Source: an uncultured Eubacterium sp. (GTDB lineage: Bacteria > Bacillota_A > Clostridia > Lachnospirales > Lachnospiraceae). Taken from it: a stretch of DNA of 6,134 nt. The notes beneath the pieces were generated by a model. The model did no database searches and was not told the origin of the DNA. It saw only the letters and a list, made by a program, of their open reading frames with translations. The stretch is taken from positions 1-6,134 of the forward strand of contig CAQBGY010000207.1 of the NCBI GenBank assembly GCA_948759685.1. The letters are read 5' to 3'. Positions 1 through 6,134 of this stretch are shown here, piece by piece; within the stretch, counting starts at the first letter, position 1, and the number at the start of each line of letters is the position of its first letter. The translations under genes were made by a program, and so were the position numbers.

Positions 1-1337
1 GTCAATAACCGCCGGACACTTTTTATCCTGACTGTTTCCCCTGTCACAGCAATTTCAATATCCTTTATCGCTGCTATATCCGCCAGCCCCGCAGCCACAT
101 CCGTTGCAACCTCATATAAGTCAACATTTTCAAAAGGCATATCGCACCCCTCGTCTAATTGGGATAAACGGATAATATCATCAATCAATGTTACAAGCCG
201 CCCTGCCTCTGTGCGGATATGCCCTACAAAACGTGTCATATCCTCCGATTTTACAAGACCGTTCTCCATTAACTCCGCACTTCCCATTATTGATTGCAGA
301 GGAGTTTTCAGTTCATGTGATACATTGGCAGTAAACTCCCGCCTGTTCCTTTCTGCGAAAGCTTCTTCTGTTATATCAAAGGCAAGGACAACCGCCCCGA
401 TTACAGTACCATTAGATTCAATGCGGTTGACATGAATCTGATACTCTTTTCCCTCACGTTCTATGCGGATTTCGCTGTGTCCGCTTGAAAATGCGTCCTG
501 TATGGCGTGGCTCACATCATGGTTTCGCTCCACTGTCAGAAAATCCTTACCTATGCAGGATTTTTTTGTATGGAACAGTTTCAATGCTGCAGGATTGATG
601 TTCAGAATTACATTTTTTTCGTTTAAAAGCACAAGTCCTTCCGTCATGCCCTGCGTAATCTGTGTAAACTCATCATTCTTTCTCTGAAGTTCCGACAACT
701 GTACATCTATCTGCCTATGCTGTTTATTGATACGGTTTAACAAGGGTGCTAATTCTTCATAGGTATCATTTTCCAGCGGCTTTTCCAAATCAAGGCTGTT
801 TAACGGCTCCATGATATGTTTGGAAATCCGGCTTGCCAGCACTCCCGATAACACAAGGGCTACAACAATCACAATTAAAATCGGCTGTATCATTCCCAAA
901 ACAAGCATCCATACAGTAGCGCTGCTAACCGAAATTCTAAGGACAGAACCATCGTTAAGCCTTCTGGCACAGTAAAGCGTTTTTTCCAGGAGTGTCGTGG
1001 AATAGCGCAGGCTTTTTCCTTCGCTGTTCTGTAATGCCTGCCTGATTTCCTCCCTGTCCGCATGGTTTTCCATACTTTCCTCGTCGGACTGTGTATCATA
1101 TATCACATCGCCGTTCCCGGCAACCCATGTCAGACGGTACTGATTTGATTGTAATTCCTCAAGATATTCCTGCCCGTTCTTCTCAACGGCTGCGGCTGCC
1201 AAAGACAACTCATCTTCTAACTGTTTCCCCTGAACATCACTGAAATAACGGTAAAGACACCCCATGATGATAACAAGGCTCGCCATCAGGACAGCCGCCG
1301 CCACAATCATAATAGACTTAAAAATTTTCTTTGTCAT
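1..1337 (-). CDS. phoR: PhoR-type membrane sensor histidine kinase, partial (3' end beyond window)
   Basis: This is the sensor kinase expected to autophosphorylate on histidine under phosphate limitation and pass the phosphate to the regulator encoded just upstream. I translated the minus strand from the ATG at 1337 and found 445 stop-free codons up to the left edge. Visible in order: a first membrane segment (about residues 6-29); an extracytoplasmic domain of about 112 residues; a second membrane segment (about 142-169); a HAMP-like linker (about 170-215, with EPLNSL and YEELAPLL); a PAS-like region (about 221-325); and the dimerisation/phosphoacceptor helix with NVSHELKTPL, where His341 (codon 315-317) is the phosphorylated residue. 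The ATP-binding domain with its N, G1, F and G2 boxes would follow and is not in the window, so an intact kinase cannot be confirmed. The ATG overlaps the regulator's TGA (ATGA), with AGAGGTG a few bases upstream. The assignment as phoR rests on the context and on the TM-sensor-TM-HAMP-PAS-HisKA layout usual for Firmicutes PhoR. Confidence 0.93.
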   Translation of the reverse strand, partial: MTKKIFKSIMIVAAAVLMASLVIIMGCLYRYFSDVQGKQLEDELSLAAAAVEKNGQEYLEELQSNQYRLTWVAGNGDVIYDTQSDEESMENHADREEIRQALQNSEGKSLRYSTTLLEKTLYCARRLNDGSVLRISVSSATVWMLVLGMIQPILIVIVVALVLSGVLASRISKHIMEPLNSLDLEKPLENDTYEELAPLLNRINKQHRQIDVQLSELQRKNDEFTQITQGMTEGLVLLNEKNVILNINPAALKLFHTKKSCIGKDFLTVERNHDVSHAIQDAFSSGHSEIRIEREGKEYQIHVNRIESNGTVIGAVVLAFDITEEAFAERNRREFTANVSHELKTPLQSIMGSAELMENGLVKSEDMTRFVGHIRTEAGRLVTLIDDIIRLSQLDEGCDMPFENVDLYEVATDVAAGLADIAAIKDIEIAVTGETVRIKSVRRLL

Positions 1338-2011
1338 GCCTGCACCTCTAATCTATATCCAACGCCACGCACTGTTTCAATCATTTTCCCATAATCCCCC
1401 AGCTTCACACGCAATGTACGGATATGCATATCAACCGTCCTTGTTTCACTGATATAATCCGCACCCCATACATCATTAAAAAGCTGGTCACGGGTAAATG
1501 CAATTCCCGGATGAGAGAGGAACAGACGGAGAAGTTCAAACTCTTTTAAAGTAAGCTGTATCCTTTCTCTGTCAACGGTAACAGTATGCTCGTCTAAATT
1601 GACAACAAGGCCGCCTGCCTTCAAAAGATGTTCCACTTCTGTGGGATTGCATCGGCGAAGTACAGCTTTCACACGGGAAACCATTTCCATCATTCCAAAA
1701 GGCTTTACAAGATAATCGTCCGCACCTAAATCAAGGCTCTGAATTTTATCGTACTCCATGCCCTTAGCCGTTGCCATGATAACGGGAATCCTGCAAGTGT
1801 CGGGACTGTCTTTCAGAAATTTCAACAATTCCACGCCGTCCTCTCCGGGCAGCATAATATCAAGGATAATCAAATCCGGCTTATCCGTGGCCAGCGCATC
1901 ACGAAAAGCCGCCGCATCCGAAAAGCCTGTTGCTTCAAAATCTGTAGAATTAAGCGTGTATACCTCAATATCCCTGATACTTTCATCGTCCTCTACGCAC
2001 CATATTTTCAT
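1334..2011 (-). CDS. phoB: PhoB/PhoP-type response regulator (OmpR family)
   Basis: This is a cytoplasmic DNA-binding response regulator of 225 residues, a normal length for the OmpR/PhoB family. The receiver domain (about 1-120) shows the acidic pair Asp8/Asp9, phosphoacceptor Asp51 in LDIMLPGEDG, the switch Thr81 and invariant Lys103 in LVKPF. The winged-helix output domain (about 130-223) shows LTLKEFELLRLFLSHPG, the recognition-helix region TRTVDMHIRTLRVKLG, and the C-terminal wing TVRGVGYRLE. I chose the ATG at 2011 because it begins directly with MKIWCVEDDE, the usual first strand of a receiver. It also has AAAGGAGC nine bases upstream (2021-2028) and overlaps the phoU stop as ATGA. A GTG at 2059 would add 16 residues unlike a receiver and overlap phoU by 52 bases. 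It is expected to be phosphorylated by the adjacent kinase and to activate pst and other Pi-starvation genes. The name phoB or phoP depends on lineage convention; other OmpR-family roles are unlikely in this context. Confidence 0.95.
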   Translation of the reverse strand: MKIWCVEDDESIRDIEVYTLNSTDFEATGFSDAAAFRDALATDKPDLIILDIMLPGEDGVELLKFLKDSPDTCRIPVIMATAKGMEYDKIQSLDLGADDYLVKPFGMMEMVSRVKAVLRRCNPTEVEHLLKAGGLVVNLDEHTVTVDRERIQLTLKEFELLRLFLSHPGIAFTRDQLFNDVWGADYISETRTVDMHIRTLRVKLGDYGKMIETVRGVGYRLEVQA

Positions 2012-2661
2012 AAATTTTCTGCTCCTTTGTGTTTTCCTGTTACAGAAAAAGCCACCCACTCTGCAATATTTACCGCATGATCCCCAATACGTTCAAAGTA
2101 TTTGGCAATCATCAGTAAATCTAATGCGTATCCTCCATTTGTCGGCTTTTCTGCTATCAGTTCAATCAATGATGATTTGACCTGCAGGAATAAATCGTCA
2201 ACCACATCGTCACGGTCAATCGCCGCATCAGCCAGCGCAACATCCTGCTTTACAAAGGCATCAATGCTTTCTGTGACCATTTGGCTCACCGCATCAGCCA
2301 TAAAACGGATATGTTCACATTCCCCGCCTGTCCGCCCGTCAAGAAATGTAATAATTTCTGCAATGTCCGCCGCCTGCGTTCCAATACGCTCCATATCGGT
2401 AATCATTTTAAGGGCTGCGGAAATCTGCCGCAAATCCCCTGCCACCGGCTGTTGCTGTAACAACAGTTTCAGGCACAGCGTTTCTATTGTGCGCTCCATA
2501 TGGTTAATTTCCCCGTCAAGGGATATAACCTTATCTGTCAGCTTCACATCGCCCGCAGAGAGCGCCCTTGAAGCAATTGCAATCGCTTCCTCACACATTG
2601 CCCCCATCCTCGTAAGCTCATTATTAAGCGTAGCAAGCTGTTCATCAAAACGACTTCTCAT
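2008..2661 (-). CDS. phoU: PhoU, phosphate transport/signalling regulator
   Basis: PhoU is a cytoplasmic, mostly helical protein that associates with the Pst transporter and the PhoR kinase, keeping the Pho response off when phosphate is plentiful. The 217-residue product matches the usual family length. It shows the two repeated three-helix halves, each with its metal-binding-type motif: DMERIGTQAADIAE (89-102) and YFERIGDHAVNIAEW (188-202). The opening RSRFDEQLATLNNEL is also characteristic of the family. The ATG at 2661 shares one base with the pstB stop (TAATG) and is preceded by a strong GGGGAGG eight bases upstream (2670-2676). Its stop overlaps the regulator start as ATGA. The position between pstB and phoB is classic. 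Nothing is missing or truncated. Confidence 0.97.
   Translation of the reverse strand: MRSRFDEQLATLNNELTRMGAMCEEAIAIASRALSAGDVKLTDKVISLDGEINHMERTIETLCLKLLLQQQPVAGDLRQISAALKMITDMERIGTQAADIAEIITFLDGRTGGECEHIRFMADAVSQMVTESIDAFVKQDVALADAAIDRDDVVDDLFLQVKSSLIELIAEKPTNGGYALDLLMIAKYFERIGDHAVNIAEWVAFSVTGKHKGAENL
2021..2028 (-). promoter_or_regulatory. Shine-Dalgarno that decides the phoB start
   Basis: AAAGGAGC within the 3' end of phoU, nine bases from the ATG at 2011. It supports the 225-residue regulator over the longer GTG-initiated form from 2059. Confidence 0.75.
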
Positions 2662-3416
2662 TATCCAAACCTCCCCGTAATATAATCCTCTGTCCGCTTG
2701 TCTTTTGGCTGCTCAAACATCTTTTCCGTATTTCCATATTCAATTAAACTACCGAGGAGAAAGAATGCAGTATTATCGGAAATCCGTACAGCCTGCTGCA
2801 TATTGTGCGTAACGATGATAATAGTATACTTATCTTTCAGTTCCATTGCAAGTTCCTCAATTTTAGATGTGGAAATCGGATCAAGGGCGCTTGTGGGCTC
2901 ATCCATCAGAAGCACATCCGGTTCAACCGCTAATGCACGGGCAATGCAGAGCCGCTGCTGCTGACCTCCCGACAATCCTAATGCCGATTTTTTCAGCCTG
3001 TCCTTTACTTCCTCCCAGATTGCAGCTCCACGCAGGGAGTGTTCTACGATATCGTCCAGTTTTGCTTTATTTTTTATGCCATGTGTCCTTGGTCCATAAG
3101 CAATATTATCATAAATACTCATCGGAAACGGATTAGGCTTTTGAAAGACCATGCCAATGCTGCGGCGAAGCTCATTGACATCAATATCTGCATCAAAAAT
3201 ATTATAATTCCTATAACACACTTCTCCCGTAATCCTTACACCAGTAATAAGATCATTCATTCGATTTAAAGATTTAAGAAAAGTAGATTTTCCACACCCG
3301 GAGGGACCAATCAGAGCTGTAATGCTCCGTTCCTCAATTTCAATATTTATATCTTTCAAAGCCTGCGCACTGCCATACCAAAGACACAGGTCTTTCACTG
3401 TCATAACATTACTCAT
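2661..3416 (-). CDS. pstB: Phosphate ABC transporter ATP-binding protein PstB
   Basis: PstB is the ATPase that powers Pi import; two copies bind the cytoplasmic face of the PstC-PstA channel. At 251 residues it has the normal family length and every motif is intact: Walker [10 protein letters not shown] (37-45), the Q-loop in [16 protein letters not shown] (Gln92), signature LSGGQQQR (148-155), Walker [13 protein letters not shown] (168-179) and the switch His204 in VTHNM. The run NRMNDL after Walker A and [11 protein letters not shown] at the Q-loop are specific to PstB among ABC ATPases. The ATG at 3416 overlaps the pstA stop as ATGA, and its AAGGAG (3423-3428) lies inside the last codons of pstA, six bases from the start, so translation is probably coupled to pstA. 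The stop codon shares its last base with the phoU start. Confidence 0.98.
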   Translation of the reverse strand: MSNVMTVKDLCLWYGSAQALKDINIEIEERSITALIGPSGCGKSTFLKSLNRMNDLITGVRITGEVCYRNYNIFDADIDVNELRRSIGMVFQKPNPFPMSIYDNIAYGPRTHGIKNKAKLDDIVEHSLRGAAIWEEVKDRLKKSALGLSGGQQQRLCIARALAVEPDVLLMDEPTSALDPISTSKIEELAMELKDKYTIIIVTHNMQQAVRISDNTAFFLLGSLIEYGNTEKMFEQPKDKRTEDYITGRFG

Positions 3417-4276
3417 ACAATTCTCCTTCTTTGGAAATATCTGCCCACCAATGCCGCCGACAAATTGATGAACATGGTCAAAATCATCAGGATAGCGGCA
3501 ATAGCAAAAGCAATTCCAAATTCTCCATTTTCCTTTGCATAGACATATAATGCAACTGTCAGTGTTGCCCCTGCACTGCCAAGCCCCTCAAAGATTCCAT
3601 TCAGAGCGTGGGCAAAACCAGCCGTAAAAAGAAGTGCCGCCGATTCCCCAAGAATACGCCCGACAGACAGGATACAGCCCGTTATGACACCTTCAATACA
3701 GCCGGGAAGTACAACGGTATAAATCACACGCCATTTTCCAGCCCCAAGTCCGAAAGCACCTTCACGGTAACTTTGCGGCACCGTTTTCAGGCTCTCCTGA
3801 GTGGTACGCATGACCGTGGGCAGATTCATGATTACCAGTGTAAATGCCCCTGCTAAGAGGGAAGTTTTCATACCAAAAAACTGACAGAAAAACAGCATCC
3901 CCACAAGACCATAAATAATAGACGGAATCCCCGATAATGTTTCAGCAGTGTATTCAATCATTTCTACCAGCTTTTTATTTTTGGCATATTCCGTCAGATA
4001 AATTGCAGCACCTACCCCAAGAGGAAGAACCAATACCAAAGTTGCCAGCACAATATAGACCGTATTGAGAATATCCGGCAGAATCCCTATGCGGTTCGAC
4101 AGATAACTCGGTTTTGTAGTAAGCAGTTCCCATGATACATTCGGCAGTCCTTTCCACAATACATAGCCGATTAAAAATAATACCAATGCACAGGTAACGC
4201 TCACGGAAATTCCCATCATTACACGCATGACGGTAATGTATGCTTTCCTTTTAGTTGAAATAGATTGTTTTTGCAT
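3413..4276 (-). CDS. pstA: Phosphate ABC transporter permease PstA
   Basis: PstA is one of two inner-membrane subunits forming the Pi channel with PstC. From the chosen start it has 287 residues with about six membrane segments, roughly 19-41, 70-96, 115-134, 137-156, 193-219 and 254-278. The Pst permease motif [13 protein letters not shown] lies at about 115-127. The cytoplasmic EAA-type loop that docks on PstB ([21 protein letters not shown] region) is at about 171-191 and is followed by [10 protein letters not shown], the PstA version of the motif that reads GRAIGEAMA in PstC. Two in-frame ATGs compete: 4282 abuts the pstC stop (TAAATG) but sits only three bases from AAGGAG (4286-4291), while 4276 is nine bases from it. 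I chose 4276 on spacing; the longer form would be 289 residues. The stop overlaps the pstB start. Confidence 0.95.
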   Translation of the reverse strand: MQKQSISTKRKAYITVMRVMMGISVSVTCALVLFLIGYVLWKGLPNVSWELLTTKPSYLSNRIGILPDILNTVYIVLATLVLVLPLGVGAAIYLTEYAKNKKLVEMIEYTAETLSGIPSIIYGLVGMLFFCQFFGMKTSLLAGAFTLVIMNLPTVMRTTQESLKTVPQSYREGAFGLGAGKWRVIYTVVLPGCIEGVITGCILSVGRILGESAALLFTAGFAHALNGIFEGLGSAGATLTVALYVYAKENGEFGIAFAIAAILMILTMFINLSAALVGRYFQRRRIV

Positions 4277-4282
4277 TTTCAT

Positions 4283-5155
4283 TTACTCCTTACTATGTTT
4301 CAAAAAGAAATTCAACACGGCATTTATCAGCATGATAAAGAGGAACAGCACCAACGCAATGGAAAACAATGCCTGTTTTTGTAAACTCCCGTCAGCCGCA
4401 TAGGACATTTCACTTGCCACGGCGGTTGTAAGGAAACGTACACTTTGAAACATCCCCGGCATATTAGGTGCGTTCCCTGCCACCATCATAATAGCCATTG
4501 CCTCTCCGATAGCCCTGCCAACTCCTAACACGACAGCCGCTGCGATACCGCTTTTTGCTGCCGGAACAGATACACGGAAATATGTTTCAACCGGCGTTGC
4601 TCCAAGTGCAAGGGAAGCATCCTCATATTCCTTTGGAACTGCTTCTAACGCCGTAAGCGATACTTTGATAATTGATGGTAAAATCATAATGGCAAGCACT
4701 ATAATGGCAGCAAACAGACTTGCCCCGTCCGGAATATGAAAGAGGGTCCGTATCCCCGGAACAAGCACCATCATTCCTACAAGTCCATAAACCACTGACG
4801 GAATGCCCGCCAGCAGACTGACCGCCGTTTCTATAACAGTTTTTACTTTTGGCGGCGCAATTTTAGAGAGGTAAACTGCTGTCAGAAAGCCAACCGGCAC
4901 TCCGATTACAATTGCACCAGCCGTACCGTAAATACTTGTGAGGATAAAAGGCAAAATGCCATATTGCGGCTGTGCTGCCGTAGAAGCCCACTTTTTCCCA
5001 AAAAGGAATTTCAAAACACCTATTTTACGGATAGCAGGAATACCGGATATGACAAGATAAATTGTAATTAAAAGCACACAGCCAACCGTAATCAGACCAA
5101 GTATCAGGAAAATGCCATGTATGGCATTCTCCATAAGCCGTTTTCTGTTTTTCAT
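4283..5155 (-). CDS. pstC: Phosphate ABC transporter permease PstC
   Basis: PstC is the other membrane subunit of the Pi channel. The 290-residue product has about six membrane segments: roughly 14-38, 67-98, 112-134, 145-166, 201-228 and 262-285. The Pst permease motif LAGIPSVVYGLVGM lies at 115-128. The EAA loop contacting PstB (EDASLALGATPVETYFRVSVP region) is at 178-198, and GRAIGEAMAIMMVAGN (213-228) is the feature that marks it as PstC rather than PstA. The ATG at 5155 is preceded by AAAGGTGGAG, a strong Shine-Dalgarno a few bases upstream, which supports this start over the in-frame Met8. It lies 22 bases after the pstS stop with no terminator-like hairpin between, and runs directly into pstA. 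No defects are visible. Confidence 0.97.
   Translation of the reverse strand: MKNRKRLMENAIHGIFLILGLITVGCVLLITIYLVISGIPAIRKIGVLKFLFGKKWASTAAQPQYGILPFILTSIYGTAGAIVIGVPVGFLTAVYLSKIAPPKVKTVIETAVSLLAGIPSVVYGLVGMMVLVPGIRTLFHIPDGASLFAAIIVLAIMILPSIIKVSLTALEAVPKEYEDASLALGATPVETYFRVSVPAAKSGIAAAVVLGVGRAIGEAMAIMMVAGNAPNMPGMFQSVRFLTTAVASEMSYAADGSLQKQALFSIALVLFLFIMLINAVLNFFLKHSKE
4286..4291 (-). promoter_or_regulatory. Shine-Dalgarno that decides the pstA start
   Basis: AAGGAG inside the last codons of pstC. It is three bases from the ATG at 4282 and nine from the in-frame ATG at 4276. Only the second distance is in the usual 5-9 base range, so it favours 4276 as the pstA start. Confidence 0.7.
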
Positions 5156-5177
5156 TTGACTCCACCTTTCAAAGCCT

Positions 5178-5984
5178 TTAGTTTACCGGCACAGCACCCG
5201 CAGATGAGATAATCTCATTTGCTTCAGATGATGTAATATAGTCAAAGAATTTCTGTGCAGCCTCCGAAAGTTCTACATTGCTCCTTGTAACTAATACAAA
5301 AGGGCGCTGCACTACATAACTGCCATCTTTGACTGTTTCCTCCGTAGGCATAATGCCGCCGACAGAAAGTGCTTTTACAGTTTCCTTTACAGACGCAAGG
5401 GAAGCATAACCGATTGCCGCTGGATTGCCCGCCACCGTTGTTATCACATCCCCGGTAGATGTAAGTTCCTGACGGTATTTGCAGACATCTTCCGTATCTG
5501 TAATGGATTCAAAGCCATCTCTTGTACCACTTCCCGCTTCACGACCAATCAGTACAATTTCCAAATCATTACCGCCTATGTCCTTCCAATTCGTTATTTC
5601 ACCCCTATAAATTCTGCCAATCGTTTCAAGGTCAAGGTCATTTACCGGATTATCAGGATTTACAATAACGGCAATGCCATCAAGAGCCAGTATCGTTTCA
5701 GTCAACCCCTGTGCCTTTTCTTCATCCTTTAAGTTACGGCTGGAAAGACCAATATCACAACGTCCTTCTGCAACCGCTGTAACTCCAGAACCGGAGCCGG
5801 TAGGATTATATGTAAAGGTTACGCCGGAATTGTTTCCCTCAAAGGCTTCTCCCAAAGCGCCAATGACTTTTTCCATAGAAGTTGAACCGTCCGTAGATAC
5901 CGATCCACTGACTGTTTTCCCACATCCTGTCATAGCAGTAAGCATAAGTGATACAATCGCAATAAGTGTGACAAATTTTTTCAT
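5178..5984 (-). CDS. pstS: Phosphate-binding lipoprotein PstS (ABC transporter substrate-binding protein)
   Basis: PstS captures inorganic phosphate outside the membrane and hands it to PstC-PstA. The 268-residue precursor begins with a lipoprotein signal: MKK, a hydrophobic stretch (about 4-18), then the lipobox MTGC with Cys21 as the predicted lipidated residue, so the protein should be anchored on the outer face of the cytoplasmic membrane. Phosphate-pocket motifs are present: DGSTSME (32-38), the GSGSGV turn (63-68), DIGLSSR (77-83) and GREAGSGTRDGFE (147-159). IYRGEITNWKDIGG (125-138) and AIGYAS further on are also typical of the PstS family. The length fits the shorter Gram-positive PstS type. 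The ATG at 5984 has AAGGAG (5995-6000) ten bases upstream. It is the first gene of the cluster and follows the candidate Pho-regulated promoter. No mutation is visible. Confidence 0.97.
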   Translation of the reverse strand: MKKFVTLIAIVSLMLTAMTGCGKTVSGSVSTDGSTSMEKVIGALGEAFEGNNSGVTFTYNPTGSGSGVTAVAEGRCDIGLSSRNLKDEEKAQGLTETILALDGIAVIVNPDNPVNDLDLETIGRIYRGEITNWKDIGGNDLEIVLIGREAGSGTRDGFESITDTEDVCKYRQELTSTGDVITTVAGNPAAIGYASLASVKETVKALSVGGIMPTEETVKDGSYVVQRPFVLVTRSNVELSEAAQKFFDYITSSEANEIISSAGAVPVN

Positions 5985-5994
5985 GATACATTTT

Positions 5995-6000
5995 CTCCTT
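5995..6000 (-). promoter_or_regulatory. Shine-Dalgarno of pstS
   Basis: AAGGAG on the minus strand, ten bases from the pstS ATG at 5984. The slightly long spacing includes an out-of-frame ATG at 5991-5989, which is only three bases from this site and so poorly placed to initiate. Confidence 0.75.
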
Positions 6001-6029
6001 TTCTATCTGATATTTTTTGTTCTGTGATT

Positions 6030-6056
6030 ATTATGATAAGTGCTGTCTGTAAAATC
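6030..6056 (-). promoter_or_regulatory. Candidate sigma-A promoter of the pst operon
   Basis: Reading leftward, a -10-like CATAAT (6030-6035, five of six consensus bases) lies 17 bases after a weak -35-like TTGATT that ends the Pho-box-like array. An overlapping TATCAT (6033-6038) is an alternative -10. Transcription would start near 6023, giving a leader of about 40 bases before pstS. A good -10 with a poor -35 and operator repeats in its place is what is known for PhoP-activated promoters. The exact start is inferred. Confidence 0.5.
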
Positions 6057-6104
6057 AAAAACACAACTTTTGTCAAATATTTGTAAAATTTGCAGACTTA
6101 TCAT
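6033..6104. repeat. 9-bp perfect inverted repeat flanking the Pho-box-like array
   Basis: On the plus strand ATGATAAGT at 6033-6041 and its exact reverse complement ACTTATCAT at 6096-6104, separated by 54 bases. The arms enclose the hexamer array, and the left arm overlaps the candidate -10. The function is unknown; it could be an operator for a second regulator or chance in A+T-rich DNA. Confidence 0.6.
6048..6087 (-). promoter_or_regulatory. Candidate Pho box (PhoB/PhoP binding repeats)
   Basis: Four hexamer-like units on the minus strand: TTTACA (6082-6087), TTGACA (6071-6076), a degenerate TTGTGT (6061-6066) and TTTACA (6048-6053). Start-to-start distances are 11, 10 and 13 bases, close to one helical turn. 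Known Firmicutes PhoP operators are direct repeats of TT(A/T/C)ACA-like hexamers separated by about 4-6 bases and lying roughly -20 to -60 from the start, which is where these fall relative to the candidate -10. The region is A+T-rich, so part of the similarity could be chance; the context ahead of pstS makes it credible. Confidence 0.55.
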
Positions 6105-6134
6105 TAAAGACCGCATTATGGAAAAGTGCATAAC

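Noticed and set aside
2012..2059. N-terminal extension of the response regulator from a GTG at 2059
   Set aside because: The extra residues are not receiver-like, the start lacks a good Shine-Dalgarno, and the ATG at 2011 has an excellent one and begins at the first receiver strand.
2008..2680. Long plus-strand open frames opposite phoU and phoB (1758-2180 and 2102-2680)
   Set aside because: They lie antisense to well-supported genes, have low-complexity Ser/Ile-rich translations, resemble no family I know, and arise from the codon pattern of the opposite strand.
5156..5177. Possible attenuator or terminator between pstS and pstC, as seen in some pst operons
   Set aside because: The gap is 22 bases, mostly occupied by the pstC ribosome binding site, with no stem-loop or T run.
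5840..5991. Short out-of-frame ORF from the ATG at 5991, overlapping the start of pstS
   Set aside because: About 50 codons with a Tyr/Cys/Trp-rich translation typical of a shifted frame. Its ATG is only three bases from the Shine-Dalgarno while the pstS ATG is ten.
5674..6027. Plus-strand open frame of 117 codons opposite the pstS start
   Set aside because: It is antisense to pstS, its translation has no recognisable motif, and its end is an A+T-rich hydrophobic run from the leader region. No ribosome binding site supports it.
6113..6133. Short inverted repeat TTATG / CATAA near the right edge as a possible terminator of an upstream gene
   Set aside because: The stem is only five A+T-rich base pairs with no G+C core and no following T run, so it would not make a stable terminator hairpin.

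Overview
This window carries one gene cluster, all on the minus strand, reading right to left: pstS, pstC, pstA, pstB, phoU, a phoB/phoP-type response regulator, and the first 445 codons of its phoR-type sensor kinase, which runs off the left edge. It encodes high-affinity phosphate (Pi) uptake plus the two-component system that normally senses Pi starvation. The plus strand holds no convincing gene.

The organism is probably a Gram-positive anaerobe of the Bacillota, most likely class Clostridia and possibly a Lachnospiraceae-like gut bacterium. Four points suggest this: the pstSCAB-phoU-RR-HK order, the strong AAGGAG-type ribosome binding sites at most genes, a PstS with a lipobox (a lipoprotein rather than a free periplasmic protein), and the Firmicutes-style PhoR layout. 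No species can be named from the sequence, and base composition looks moderate and even throughout, with no sign of recent transfer.

Layout: positions 5985-6134 are the only non-coding stretch. They hold a candidate sigma-A promoter and, just upstream of it, a series of TTTACA/TTGACA-like hexamers at about 10-13 bp spacing that resembles a PhoP/PhoB operator (Pho box). A 9-bp inverted repeat brackets that array. From pstS leftward the genes are packed tightly: 22 nt between pstS and pstC, 0-6 nt between pstC and pstA depending on the start, a 4-nt ATGA overlap for pstA/pstB, a 1-nt TAATG overlap for pstB/phoU, and ATGA overlaps for phoU/phoB and phoB/phoR. No terminator is visible between genes, so one transcript is the simplest reading.

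How the parts work together (family knowledge): PstS captures Pi outside the membrane, PstC and PstA form the channel, and PstB dimers power it with ATP. PhoU couples the transporter to the kinase so that signalling is off when Pi is plentiful. When Pi is scarce, PhoR phosphorylates the regulator, which binds Pho boxes. Because the regulator and kinase lie at the end of the cluster they probably control, positive autoregulation is likely. I found no novel system here. The points worth a second look are the operator/promoter region, the pstA start, and the uninterrupted chain of coupled junctions.
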